Positions 1 through 9,079 of a stretch of 64,000 nucleotides of DNA are shown in pieces. The DNA comes from G963674665 sp964609625 (lineage in GTDB: Bacteria; Desulfobacterota; Desulfovibrionia; Desulfovibrionales; Desulfovibrionaceae): NCBI GenBank assembly GCA_964609625.1, contig CAZSRS010000014.1, forward strand, positions 1-64,000, read 5' to 3'. The notes beneath the pieces are model-generated. The model did no database searches and was not told the origin of the DNA. It was given only the letters and a program-made list of their open reading frames with translations. A program made the position numbers and the translations under genes. Numbering within the stretch: position 1 is the first letter of the stretch; each line of letters opens with the position of its first letter.

Positions 1-64
1 CATGATCCCGGACCTGGAAGAGACCAGCATCTTCTACCGGCCGGACAACGTGTTCGGGATTTGA
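1..64 (+). CDS. 3' end of an unidentified protein (partial)
   Basis: Reading from base 2, an open frame runs to a TGA at 62-64 and gives about 20 residues ending in FYRPDNVFGI. Nearly every codon ends in G or C, as in the confident genes of this window, so this is probably the true end of a coding sequence that starts outside the window. The peptide is too short to assign a family. It converges on the minus-strand operon that ends at 125. Confidence 0.55.
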   Translation, partial: MIPDLEETSIFYRPDNVFGI

Positions 65-124
65 CGTGTGGCAGATGGGGGGTGGTGGCCCCGCCTCGCG
101 GCACTCGCCAAGTCATTCACCAAG

Positions 125-1588
125 TCACTCTCCGGGCGAGCGGCTGACCGGCTTCACTCCGCCGCGACGACCGAGGCCGAACCCCACGCGGTAGAGGTCG
201 GGCATGTTCACGCGCCCGTCCTTCATCCGCTCCAAGACCCCAAGTGTTTCCAGGTCCAGGCGCACGCCGTCCCACCCCTGTTCAAGGTGCTCCGGAGGCA
301 GACGTTCAGAGGTCTTCATGGCGACTGGGTCCTTTCCCAGCTCCTTTGTCCAGCGTTCGAGCACGGCGCTGAACGCGCAGGGCACGGTCAGACCTTGCAA
401 GGGCTCCATGAGTTTCTCCACCCAGGGATAGTCTTCGGCCAGCTCGGATATGCGAATCTGGGAAGCCTGTTGCACGCCGCGCTTGATGCTCTCGTAGTGC
501 AGGGGAGTGGGGAACTCGGGATAACGATCCAGGGAATCTTCCGCGGCGCCGCGGATGGCGGCCAGAAAGGAACGGGGCGATGTACGGCCCCGTCCGTCCG
601 CGAGATGTCCCACGGTCCAGGTATACGGATAGCCGCGACGCCTGTCCTTGCCCATCCACTGGCCCGCGAGGGCGATGAACAAGGCGCGTTGCGTGGCTTC
701 ATCCCGCTTGGCCGCAGCGGTCACGGCCCAGCCGCCGTCCGCGAGTTTTTCCGGCGATGTTTCCACCTCGCGTTGGTACAGCCGACGCAACAATGCTCCG
801 TGTTCGCCGGGCGCGTTGCACAGGTATTGCCAGAGCAGGCCGTGCAGGTCGCGTGGCGCCCAGGTCAGCTCCACACTCGTGGCGAGTAGCTTGGATGCAT
901 CGGTAAAAGCCGCGACTTGGCGCCCCTCGAATTGGTCCTCGCGCAGAAAGACCTTGCCGTGCAGGCGGGGGAACCGTTTCAGGGACAAGACGAGCTGGAG
1001 CAGGTCACGCACGATGACGTCCAAGGTTTTCCATTCATCATGCGCGCGGTCCAGGGCGTCGAAGACCATTACCCCGATCGTGTCTTCCTGGGTGAACCGC
1101 TTGTCCGCGTCTTCGAGCATGCGGCCAAAGGGTTCCGGGTTGTCGCTCACCCAGCGGACGGTCTCGGTCCAGGCACCGCGGGGAATGTCCTTTCCATGAA
1201 TCGCGGCCAGCCACCGCACCACTACCGCCTGCCAGACCCGACGTGGCTCCGCGCCTTTCGCGAGCAGGTCCTGGAACACCCCGGCGTCGGGATAGGCGTC
1301 GAGATTGGAGCGCTCCCCGTATCCTGTCCAGACCTCGGCCCTGGCAAGCCCGGCGATGTCCTCGCCGAGTAGATCGCGTATCTCTCGCGACTGGAGCGCT
1401 GCGCTCCAGAAGGTCTTGCCCACGCCGCGCGCTCCGATCACGAGGTTGCACTCCAGGCGCAGGGCCTTGAGATGCGAGGGCGGAGTGTAGACCTCGGGCT
1501 TTTTTGGGGGGGCTCCGTGTTTCGAGGTTTCGGCGGGCAGGGCCGCGATGATGGCCTGCCTGATGCTTTGACTACTGGTGCTGGTCAT
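125..1588 (-). CDS. P-loop ATPase of a three-gene operon (possible defence/STAND-like)
   Basis: A 487-residue soluble protein. It carries a clear Walker A motif, GARGVGKT, at residues 52-59 and a Walker B-like GVMVFDALDR near residue 175, so it should bind and hydrolyse ATP. The rest is helical and rich in Trp, Arg and Glu, without a domain I can name. This layout (short lead-in, P-loop, long helical tail) resembles STAND/AAA ATPases of bacterial conflict systems, but that is inference. Its ATG overlaps the stop of the upstream ParA-like gene in an ATGA arrangement, so the two are translationally coupled. It is the last gene of the operon. Confidence 0.6.
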   Translation of the reverse strand: MTSTSSQSIRQAIIAALPAETSKHGAPPKKPEVYTPPSHLKALRLECNLVIGARGVGKTFWSAALQSREIRDLLGEDIAGLARAEVWTGYGERSNLDAYPDAGVFQDLLAKGAEPRRVWQAVVVRWLAAIHGKDIPRGAWTETVRWVSDNPEPFGRMLEDADKRFTQEDTIGVMVFDALDRAHDEWKTLDVIVRDLLQLVLSLKRFPRLHGKVFLREDQFEGRQVAAFTDASKLLATSVELTWAPRDLHGLLWQYLCNAPGEHGALLRRLYQREVETSPEKLADGGWAVTAAAKRDEATQRALFIALAGQWMGKDRRRGYPYTWTVGHLADGRGRTSPRSFLAAIRGAAEDSLDRYPEFPTPLHYESIKRGVQQASQIRISELAEDYPWVEKLMEPLQGLTVPCAFSAVLERWTKELGKDPVAMKTSERLPPEHLEQGWDGVRLDLETLGVLERMKDGRVNMPDLYRVGFGLGRRGGVKPVSRSPGE

Positions 1589-2892
1589 GCCGCTCCCTGT
1601 TCACGCTCGATGACGGGCACGAGGCCGTCGATCACGGGGCCGAAGACCGAGCGTACCTCTTCGGAGTCGATGCCCCGCAGCCGACCATGCAGATTCTCCA
1701 GGGCGGCGAAGCCCCGATGCCAACGCACCGCCCAGGGATAATGGGGGGCGCCTCTCTCGGCTTCGTCGAAACTCCAGATTCCATCTTCGTCGGCAATGGC
1801 GCCGGGCGGCACTTCGTCGTACAGTTCCTCGGAGAAGGCGTCCCATGCCCGCTCCCGCAGTCCGGTGAAATATTCCTCGGCGTTGACGTCCGGAATCATG
1901 GCGCCCACCAGTTGAAGGCGTTCCCGTATCTCGCGGACCACGCCGGAGCGATTCCAGTGCCGGAATAGTATCCGGTAACCGGACCAAGTCTGGTCGCCGT
2001 CAATGGCGAAAAGAAGGATGGTCGAAGCGGCGAGATCGGTCAAGCAGGCCGAGGCGACTTCGTCTATCCCGGCGCGGGAGTCAATTAGGGTCACGTCGGG
2101 AGTCCATCGCTCTTCAAGGGTTTCGAGCAGCCGCGCCAATCGTCTGGACCAGGGCTCCCGCCCCCCTGTGGCGTCCACCTTTGGCATCCAGACCCGGCCC
2201 AGCTTGGCGACGTACTCTTCGGTATCCGCGCCATGCGCCGGAACAACGTAGATTTCGCCGTTGTGGGACAAGGCGCTCGTGGCAGTCATGTCCTTGAATA
2301 TCACATCCGCGTTGTCCACCAGGTCCTCGACCAGCCAGTCGGCAATGCCGTATTTCGGGCGGCGGTCCGCAGGCAGCAGGGAGGAGGAAAGTCCCGGCGA
2401 TTCAAGATCGACATCGAGCACAAGCACGCGGTTGCCCCTTTCCGCCAGGGCCCAGGCTGCTGCTGCAAGGGCCGTGGAGCGTCCCACGCCACCTTTGATC
2501 GAAAAGAACACGACGCGCGGGACAGTCGTGCTGGGGGGCGCGATGGAGGACCAGTTTCCCTCTGTCGCCAAGCGATCGACCACGAGAACGCCACTACCAT
2601 CATCAAGGGCAAACGTACTTTCTTGCTGCAACCGGTCCTCGAAGGCCGGTTCGAAGAGCAAGGCCTGATCCGCGGGATAGGCATGCGGCCCGAGGGCTTT
2701 TTGCATCTCCTGGGCGATGTGTTGCAACGGGCCCCTGGCATCCGCGTCTTCTTCCCATTTCGCGTTCACGATGAGCCGGACTCTTCCGTTGAGGTCGCGG
2801 TTGACGAGAACCGGCTGGATACGGTCCATCGTCGCAGTATGGTGTTGGAAGACAATGGTAAGCTTGGGAAGGATTTCATCGAAGGTTGTCAC
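1585..2892 (-). CDS. ParA/MinD-like ATPase with variant KGGVGR Walker motif
   Basis: A 435-residue protein. An N-terminal region of about 125 residues of unknown fold precedes a ParA/MinD-type ATPase domain. The deviant Walker A reads KGGVGRST at residues 133-140: the second lysine of the usual KGGxGKT/S signature is arginine. LVLDVDLESPGLSS follows as the Walker A' region and TLIDSRAGIDE as the Walker B region. Annotation pipelines already recognise 'KGGVGR-motif variant' ATPases as a group, but I know of no established function. It overlaps the genes on both sides by four bases. It could act as a nucleotide-dependent switch for the HEPN-like and P-loop partners. Confidence 0.7.
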   Translation of the reverse strand: MTTFDEILPKLTIVFQHHTATMDRIQPVLVNRDLNGRVRLIVNAKWEEDADARGPLQHIAQEMQKALGPHAYPADQALLFEPAFEDRLQQESTFALDDGSGVLVVDRLATEGNWSSIAPPSTTVPRVVFFSIKGGVGRSTALAAAAWALAERGNRVLVLDVDLESPGLSSSLLPADRRPKYGIADWLVEDLVDNADVIFKDMTATSALSHNGEIYVVPAHGADTEEYVAKLGRVWMPKVDATGGREPWSRRLARLLETLEERWTPDVTLIDSRAGIDEVASACLTDLAASTILLFAIDGDQTWSGYRILFRHWNRSGVVREIRERLQLVGAMIPDVNAEEYFTGLRERAWDAFSEELYDEVPPGAIADEDGIWSFDEAERGAPHYPWAVRWHRGFAALENLHGRLRGIDSEEVRSVFGPVIDGLVPVIEREQGAA

Positions 2893-3284
2893 AGCAATCC
2901 CTCCCTTTGGGCTTCGTCGAGAAGCTTTCTGACGACTGCCGCCCCGCGCCTGTGGGGTTCCACCAAGTTCTTATCAAAATGACGCTGATGGGAATAACGT
3001 TGGTTGACATTCCAGTTCGCAAACGGGTTTGGCGGCAGGGTGTACTGGGGACGCCCCGAGTTGTAGGATTCGTATCGGATCCATACGTTGTCGGCGTGGA
3101 CCTTGTCATGTATTGGCGTCCCGCTGCGGTCGCAGGGCATCCCAAAGGCGAGCATCAGGCGCTTCAGCCCGCATTCCGCGGCCATGCCGTACAGATGGTC
3201 GGCGTTGGCCAGCCGCGAATTCTGGAAGAGCAGTTCAGCATCCTGCCAGTGACGTTCGTGGGCATCCAGGAAATCGCTGTCCAT
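2889..3284 (-). CDS. small HEPN-like protein, first gene of the operon
   Basis: A 131-residue helical protein from the ATG at 3284. The frame extends upstream to 3335, but that ATG has no purine-rich site in front of it, whereas GAGAG precedes the ATG at 3284. The helix around LYGMAAECGLKRLM and the later WNVNQRY block resemble HEPN-type four-helix proteins. RSGTPIH (Arg53 to His59) fits the R-X4-6-H pattern of HEPN ribonucleases. No signal peptide or membrane segment is visible. Its stop overlaps the start of the ParA-like gene. A nuclease toxin or RNA-sensing role held in check by the two ATPases is inference only. Confidence 0.55.
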   Translation of the reverse strand: MDSDFLDAHERHWQDAELLFQNSRLANADHLYGMAAECGLKRLMLAFGMPCDRSGTPIHDKVHADNVWIRYESYNSGRPQYTLPPNPFANWNVNQRYSHQRHFDKNLVEPHRRGAAVVRKLLDEAQREGLL

Positions 3285-3403
3285 GCAGGCTGTTCTCTCA
3301 TCCAATCTTGCGCGGCAGCGCTGAGTTCTTGCCATGAATCATGGAGGAGGAATAGGAACAGAAGAAGCTCTTTTCGTTGAGCATGGCCAATCCTCGCGCT
3401 CCC

Positions 3404-4006
3404 TCAACCCATCAGATAGAGCCCGATGTCCGGGTCGCGTTCCATGCGCATGACGTACTGCGAGCCTATACGGAGCTTGTCCACGCGCAGGACTCTGACC
3501 TTCTTGCTCACGGTGCGCGGTGGCGAGGTGTCCAGGGTGAAGGTGAGTTCTAGAAGGTCTCCTCCCTTGATGTCGTGGCGCTTGACCGTGCTGAAGCCGA
3601 TGCCCCCCATGGAGATGTCCTCCACCACGATCTTGCCCCAGTCTTCAGTATCGAGATTTACGTACTCCCCTGGCAACTGCACCAGTTTGCGAAATTTCTT
3701 GCGGTATTCGATGTTGGCGACAAAGATCTTGGCGCATTTGCATCTGACGCGCAGCTTGCGCTTTTCAGGAGGCAGTTTGCAGACCTCCAGGTCCTTTGCC
3801 TTGCCGCAATGGGGGCAGACAATGGTCACCCAACCGTGCTCCCCCACATAGAACGACTTTTCCACCATGTCGGGGGGCAGGGGCTGTCCGGGAGGCTGGG
3901 TTTCACCTTGCATCGTATCACCTGCGGAACCGCCTTCGAAGAGTGGTCTTCCAGAAACACTGGGCATCCTGGATAGATTGCCGAAGCGGTGATAACTCGT
4001 AGACAT
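3404..4006 (-). CDS. zinc-ribbon PilZ domain protein (c-di-GMP receptor)
   Basis: A 200-residue soluble protein. Residues 64-91 form a small zinc ribbon (Cys64-x2-Cys67 and Cys89-x-Cys91). The rest is a PilZ domain with the c-di-GMP signature: RKKFR at 102-106, then D130-I-S-M-G-G. The PilZ family binds c-di-GMP through exactly these two motifs. AGGAAGGGGGC before the ATG supports this start. It is monocistronic and lies between the defence-like operon and the ABC-F gene. The target is unknown; the ribbon suggests protein or nucleic acid contact. Confidence 0.85.
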   Translation of the reverse strand: MSTSYHRFGNLSRMPSVSGRPLFEGGSAGDTMQGETQPPGQPLPPDMVEKSFYVGEHGWVTIVCPHCGKAKDLEVCKLPPEKRKLRVRCKCAKIFVANIEYRKKFRKLVQLPGEYVNLDTEDWGKIVVEDISMGGIGFSTVKRHDIKGGDLLELTFTLDTSPPRTVSKKVRVLRVDKLRIGSQYVMRMERDPDIGLYLMG

Positions 4007-4140
4007 TGCCCCCTTCCTAATACTGTTGGTCTGCGCCAGAAGGGTACCAGGAGATCAAACAGGGAGCAAGGGACTGAAAGGAAAAATAGGGGGATTGACA
4101 GGATTATGTCTAAATGCACGCTCACTGTTCGAGGCGCGGC

Positions 4141-6111
4141 TCACGAGTCCTCCGCAAGGCCAGCCCGTCGCTCCTCCAGGTCCTGGATTTCGGCTTCCAG
4201 TTCGGCCAGGCGTTCGAACAGGACTTCGCTTGTTTCCTTGTTCCTGGTATAGACGCCCAATAGTTCGGTGGCGCGGGCGGCATCGGCATAAACCTGGGGA
4301 TCGGCCAGGGACTGCTCCGCAGCCGTCATGGCAGCCAGGACTTCCTCCAGCTCCTTCTCCACCGTGGCGTAGGTCGCCTTCAGTGGCTTGAGTACCCGGT
4401 AGATTTCGTTGCGCAGGGCGGCCTGGCGGCGCTTCAGCTCCTTGGCCTCCTCCCGGTTCAGGCTCCGCCCCACAGTCTGTTCCGCCACGGGGGCCGCCTG
4501 CGGCACGGCCTGCTGCCGTGAGCGGCGGGAGGCGTCGTACTCCTCGAAGGAGTCAAAGGCCGTGATTCCCGTGGGCGAAAGCTCCCAGATCTGTTCGGCC
4601 ACCCGCTGCATGAGCAGGCGGTCGTGGGCCACGAAGAGCATGGTGCCGGTATAGTCCTCCAGTGCCTGCATCAGGGCCTCCCGGCTCTCCAAGTCCAGGT
4701 GGTTGGTAGGTTCGTCCAGGAGCAGGAAGTTGGCCCGGGCCAGGAACATGCTCGCCAGCAGCAGCCGGCTCTTCTCCCCGCCCGAGAGGGTCCGCACCAA
4801 GCGGTCGAAATACTGCTGCCCGAGCATGAACAGCCCGAGTACGCTCATCAGCTCCTCCTCGGTGGTGCGCGGGTCGCCGAGCCGGCGTATCTCGCCCAGC
4901 ACAGAGGCTTCGGGATTCAGGATCTCCAGTTGGTGCTGGCTGAAGTAGGCAGGCTCCGTGGCGGAGCTGATCTCCACATACCCCTGCGTGGGGGGCAGCA
5001 GCCGGCCCACGAGCTTGAGCAGCGTGGACTTGCCGCAGCCGTTGGGCCCGGCCAGGGCGATCTTCTGCCCCCGGTAGAGACTGAAAGTCAAAGGTCGCCA
5101 CAAGGGGGCGTCGGCATAGGCCAGGCTCAGGCCGGCCACGGCCACGGGCACCTTGTCGCCGCGCTTGGGCTCTGGCCAGGCAAAGCGCAGGGTCTTGCGC
5201 TTGGGCTCCGGGGTGTAGTTGCCCAGTTCCTTTTCCATGCGCGCGGCCTGCTTCTTCTTGCTGCCGGCCTGCCTGGCCTTGCTGGCCTTGGCCTTGAAGC
5301 GGCGCACGAAATCCATCTTGCGCTCGATCTCGTCGGCCAGGCGCTTGGCCTCGCGCTGGCGCTGCTCCTCCTGCTCTTCCTGCCAGGAAAGCAGCTCGGC
5401 AAAGCTGCCCTTGCGGAACAGGGGCTTGCTCCCCCCGAGCAGGAGCACGTGGGTGCCCACGCGGTCGATGAACACCCTGTCGTGGGCCACGAACACCAGC
5501 ACGCCTTCGTACCCCAGTAGGAAGGACTCCAACCACTCCACGGCTTCGAGGTCGAGGTGGTTGGTGGGTTCGTCCAGGAGCAGCACGTCGGCGCCGGCCA
5601 CCAGCACCCGCGCCAGCTTGGCCCGTTCGCGCCATCCGCCGGACAGCGCCTGCAGGGGGCGGTGGTGCTCGTCCACTGGAAAGCCCAGGCCCGTGAGCAC
5701 GGCGTGGGCGCGCTGCTCCGGGTTGTAGCCGTAGACCGCCTCCAGCTCGGCCTGCTTCTTGGCCAGGCGCTCTAGGCCGGCCTGGTCGTCGGAGTTCTGC
5801 GCCTGCTCCCACTCCTGCCAGAATTCGGCCCAGGAGGGCAGCACCTCGAGCACGAAATCCAGCAAGGGGCGTTGCAGGTCCACGTCCTCCAGTTCCTGGG
5901 CCACGTAGCCCAGTCGGGCGCCTTTGGGCAGCAGCACGCGCCCCCCTTCGGGGTGCGTCACCCCGGCCAGGATCCTGAGCAGGGTGGACTTGCCCGCGCC
6001 GTTGGGCCCCACCACGGCCAGCCGGGTGCCCGCGTGCAGCTCCAGGCTGAAGGAGTCGAAGAGGTCGTGCCCCCCGTAACTTTTTGTCAGTTCTTGTATG
6101 GTCACTTTCAT
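4141..6111 (-). CDS. ABC-F family ATPase (Uup/EttA-like)
   Basis: A 656-residue protein with two ABC ATPase domains and no membrane segments. Domain 1 has GPNGAGKST, the signature LSGGW and LLLDEPTNHLDLEAVEW. Domain 2 has GPNGCGKST, LSGGEKSR and LLLDEPTNHLDLESRE. The linker between them is long, basic and Lys/Arg/Ala rich, as expected of the P-site tRNA-interaction motif. The C-terminal 90 or so residues form a coiled coil. ABC-F proteins act on ribosomes during elongation or stalling, or confer antibiotic protection. The coiled-coil tail favours a Uup/YheS-like housekeeping member. Confidence 0.9.
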   Translation of the reverse strand: MKVTIQELTKSYGGHDLFDSFSLELHAGTRLAVVGPNGAGKSTLLRILAGVTHPEGGRVLLPKGARLGYVAQELEDVDLQRPLLDFVLEVLPSWAEFWQEWEQAQNSDDQAGLERLAKKQAELEAVYGYNPEQRAHAVLTGLGFPVDEHHRPLQALSGGWRERAKLARVLVAGADVLLLDEPTNHLDLEAVEWLESFLLGYEGVLVFVAHDRVFIDRVGTHVLLLGGSKPLFRKGSFAELLSWQEEQEEQRQREAKRLADEIERKMDFVRRFKAKASKARQAGSKKKQAARMEKELGNYTPEPKRKTLRFAWPEPKRGDKVPVAVAGLSLAYADAPLWRPLTFSLYRGQKIALAGPNGCGKSTLLKLVGRLLPPTQGYVEISSATEPAYFSQHQLEILNPEASVLGEIRRLGDPRTTEEELMSVLGLFMLGQQYFDRLVRTLSGGEKSRLLLASMFLARANFLLLDEPTNHLDLESREALMQALEDYTGTMLFVAHDRLLMQRVAEQIWELSPTGITAFDSFEEYDASRRSRQQAVPQAAPVAEQTVGRSLNREEAKELKRRQAALRNEIYRVLKPLKATYATVEKELEEVLAAMTAAEQSLADPQVYADAARATELLGVYTRNKETSEVLFERLAELEAEIQDLEERRAGLAEDS

Positions 6112-6195
6112 GGTTGTTCTCGCCGAAGCGGCATAGCAAATCCGGCCTGCAAAGGCCAGGGAAAGGATTGGGGAAAGGGCCAGGGGAAAACGGTG

Positions 6196-7968
6196 TCAGT
6201 CCGATGGGTTGGAAAAACCCGGCGGCAGATCGTTTGGAAGAAGTGGCGGTGCGGGGGAGGCGCTCTCTCCCGCGTTCGGAGCAGCGGCAGCCCCTGGCCC
6301 TGGCTCGGAAAAGCTGGGCAGCAGGCCGCGTTCCTGGCTGTCGTGCCCCCCGCTCCACGTAGCGCCCTTGCCGTGGCCTTCGAGGGTCAGCCGCAGCCCG
6401 CGCGCCTGGGCTTCCTCCACATAGGAGCCTCTGGCCAGCCGGACGGCGCCCATGGGCTCCACGATGATGGCCCGCTGCTCCCGCACGGGGCAGTGGTGTT
6501 CGCAGAAACCGCAGCCGGCGCAGCGCTCCTCGTGCACAATGGGCACGGGCGCCGGGTTCCCCGGTATCCTGCGCAGCTCGATGGCGTCAAAGGGGCAGAC
6601 CTCGTCGCAGACCAGGCACTCCCGCTGGTGCTCCCAGGCCAGACACTTCCAGGGCAGCACCCTGGCCGTGCCGAGCTTGCAATGGGTCTTCTCCGCCAAG
6701 GTTGGCAGGGGGCGCAACGCCTCTGTGGGGCAGACCGCGCCACAGGCCGTGCAGGTGGGTTCGCAAGGGCCGCGCGCCGGCCGCAGGGTGGGGCTGAACA
6801 GCCCGGAGACGCCGTACTCCAGGCCGATGGGTTGCAAGGTATTGTTGGGGCAGGCCCGCATGCACTCCCCGCAACGCAGGCAACGCGCCAGGAAATCGTG
6901 CTCGGGCAAAGCGCCTGGGGGGCGCAGCAGCAATTCCGGCGCCAGGGCCCCTTTGCCTTCGGGGCTGTGCGGGCTGGTCAGACCGGTCATGGCCGTCAAC
7001 GCCCCGCCAATTCCGGCCACGCCGGCAACCAGAAAGGCCCGCCGCCCCGGCAGTGTCTCGTGCAGGGGCGCGGCCTGCTCCACTCCTTTTCCGAAGCCGA
7101 AGCTCACGGCCGAGACCGGGCAGACAGCCACGCAGGTCTGACAGATGACGCACTCGCCGTGCAGAGTGGTGCGGGGGTCCTCGGGGATGGCGCCCATGGG
7201 GCAGCGCTTCTGGCACCGGCCGCAGTCGATGCACTCCTGGGAGACGCGCCGCCGCAGCAATGGTTTGTGGCCGAACAGCGCGAACAAGGCCCCGGCGGGG
7301 CAGAGATGGCGGCACCAGAAGCGCGGCGCCAGCAGCCCCAGCCCGAAGACCACGGCGAAAAAGCCCAGCACGAAGAGTTGCGTGGCGAAGCGCGGCTGGG
7401 CGATCTCCAGGTAGGACAGCCCCGGCAGGCTCAGGCTTGCGGCCAGGGGGCGCAGCGGTGTCAGGACCTTATCCCCCAGGGCCTGGAGCATGGGGAACAG
7501 CAGCAGGCCGTAGAGCCGGGTGATCAGTGCCAGGGGGGAGAACAGGAACACGTAGGACACGCCCAGGGCCCCGGCGGCCAGGGTGAAGGCCAGGAGCCAG
7601 TGCTTCAGCCGCCTGAGCCCAGGGGCCCGTGACGTTGGCAGGGATTGCGCGGAGCGCCTCCTTCCGGCGGCCGGGCCGCGCAAGAGGCGGTCGGCCACGT
7701 CGATGCTCGTGCCCATGGGGCAGACCAGGCCGCAGAAGAAGCGGCCGATGCAGGCCGTGGCGGCCAGGCTCAGGAGCACGGCCACGCCCCCCGCGAGCCA
7801 GGAGCGGGTCGCCAGGCTCGAGCCCAGCACGGCCAGGGGGTCCAGCCTCAGGAACATGTCCGGCGGCAGCAACCGCACCAGCCACCCCGCGAAGGGGTGC
7901 ACGGCCTGCCAGAGCAGCAGCAGGAAGAGTCCCAAGCACAAGGTCTGGATCACCCGTTGCAGACGCAT
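6196..7968 (-). CDS. membrane polyferredoxin: NapH-like domain fused to NapG-like ferredoxin
   Basis: A 590-residue iron-sulfur membrane protein. The N-terminal half has about five hydrophobic helices and the paired CPxG-type motifs of NapH/NosR-like proteins (Cys79/Cys83 and Cys219/Cys223). A double 4Fe-4S ferredoxin follows (Cys246-256 and Cys273-283). Next comes GRRAFLVAGVAG at 308-319, which looks like a Tat-type membrane segment in mid-protein. At least four more Cys clusters follow, so six or more 4Fe-4S clusters are possible. It probably passes electrons from the quinone pool to a periplasmic acceptor. The DUF362 gene is immediately upstream with a gap of about six bases. The arrangement looks like napH and napG fused into one chain. 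Confidence 0.8.
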   Translation of the reverse strand: MRLQRVIQTLCLGLFLLLLWQAVHPFAGWLVRLLPPDMFLRLDPLAVLGSSLATRSWLAGGVAVLLSLAATACIGRFFCGLVCPMGTSIDVADRLLRGPAAGRRRSAQSLPTSRAPGLRRLKHWLLAFTLAAGALGVSYVFLFSPLALITRLYGLLLFPMLQALGDKVLTPLRPLAASLSLPGLSYLEIAQPRFATQLFVLGFFAVVFGLGLLAPRFWCRHLCPAGALFALFGHKPLLRRRVSQECIDCGRCQKRCPMGAIPEDPRTTLHGECVICQTCVAVCPVSAVSFGFGKGVEQAAPLHETLPGRRAFLVAGVAGIGGALTAMTGLTSPHSPEGKGALAPELLLRPPGALPEHDFLARCLRCGECMRACPNNTLQPIGLEYGVSGLFSPTLRPARGPCEPTCTACGAVCPTEALRPLPTLAEKTHCKLGTARVLPWKCLAWEHQRECLVCDEVCPFDAIELRRIPGNPAPVPIVHEERCAGCGFCEHHCPVREQRAIIVEPMGAVRLARGSYVEEAQARGLRLTLEGHGKGATWSGGHDSQERGLLPSFSEPGPGAAAAPNAGESASPAPPLLPNDLPPGFSNPSD

Positions 7969-7974
7969 GAGCCG

Positions 7975-8895
7975 CTAGACCGTTGTTTCCTTGACCGTGA
8001 GGTTTTCCACGTCCATGCGCCCCAGCCCGCGGCCGTGGGCCACGCGGATGTGCTTGACCTGGTCGGGGCGCATGCGGCGTCCCCACCATTCAAAGGCGCC
8101 CACGGTGTAGGCGTCGGCCGCCACGCAGTCGCGCGAGGCGATGACCGTGTCTGGCGTGAGCACGGCGCCGGGGCCGGCCGGTCCGTTGGTGGAGAGCACG
8201 CGCGTGGCGTCGATGACCGCCAGGTCTGCCTTGAGCAGGGTGTTCAGGTCCACGATGGCCTCGCTGAGGTCGAAGCGCGAGTGCATGACGCCCCGGTTCC
8301 AGATCAGCCCCATCATGCCCTTCATGGCCAGGCTCACGCCGGTGGAGCCGTGGGATTTGGCCACGGGCGCGGCGATGAGCACGTCGGCCTCAAGAGCCTC
8401 CTTCATGAAGCCGTTCTCGCGCATTTGCTCCCCCTGGGGAATGGAGGCCTCGACAAAGGAGGAGGGGCTTTCCAGGGCGTAGACGATGCCGCTGCCCAGG
8501 GGGGCGCATGCGGCGGCGATGCCCGAGCGCTCCAGGCAGAGTTCCCCGGGGCGCAGTGGGTTGTCCAGCACGCGCACGCTGGCGGCGCCGGCCTCCATGC
8601 ACAGGGCCACCAGGGTGGCCACCACCTCGGGGTGGGTGGTGGTGGCCCAGTCGGGCGGATTGGCGAAGCTCATGTTGGGCTTGATCACTACCTTGTCGCC
8701 GCGCTTGACCACCGTGGCCATGCCGCCGAGGAGTTCGACGGCGGCGCGAGTGGCCGCGGCTGGGGCGCCCTTGGCCACGGCAATGTCGGGAGGAGAGGAA
8801 GCGGCCGAGGGGGTCGGCGCCAGCAATCCGCCCCCGCCCGCGGCCAGCAGCAGCGTGCCCTGCATGTTTTTCTTGAGGAATTCACGTCTTTTCAT
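7975..8895 (-). CDS. Tat-exported DUF362 protein
   Basis: A 306-residue protein that starts MKRREFLKKN, a good twin-arginine (RRxFLK) signal, followed by a hydrophobic stretch and an Ala-rich cleavage region. The body matches DUF362 proteins, with blocks such as VIKPNMSFANPP, VAKSHGSTGVSLAMKGMMG and DCVAADAYTVGAFEWWG. DUF362 proteins often sit next to 4Fe-4S polyferredoxins in anaerobes; their reaction is not established. The downstream polyferredoxin is probably its redox partner. The Tat signal implies that it folds with its cofactor before export to the periplasm. Confidence 0.85.
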   Translation of the reverse strand: MKRREFLKKNMQGTLLLAAGGGGLLAPTPSAASSPPDIAVAKGAPAAATRAAVELLGGMATVVKRGDKVVIKPNMSFANPPDWATTTHPEVVATLVALCMEAGAASVRVLDNPLRPGELCLERSGIAAACAPLGSGIVYALESPSSFVEASIPQGEQMRENGFMKEALEADVLIAAPVAKSHGSTGVSLAMKGMMGLIWNRGVMHSRFDLSEAIVDLNTLLKADLAVIDATRVLSTNGPAGPGAVLTPDTVIASRDCVAADAYTVGAFEWWGRRMRPDQVKHIRVAHGRGLGRMDVENLTVKETTV

Positions 8896-9079
8896 GTCCA
8901 GGTCCTTGGTCTTCTGGTTCGCGTCGCGGAAATAGTCTACCAGTCATGTCACCATAAGGACGGATGGGGCAAAGGGCAAGGCAAACAAATCGGAGCACAC
9001 TTGATTTTCCTCGCCCGTTGCAGCACAAAGACATCTCTTTGGGGGCGCGTTCCCAATCTTCCGACCAAAGGAGTATCGT

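Noticed and set aside
6130..6170. GGCC/GGCC hairpin between the polyferredoxin and ABC-F genes
   Set aside because: A four-base stem is too short to call a terminator.
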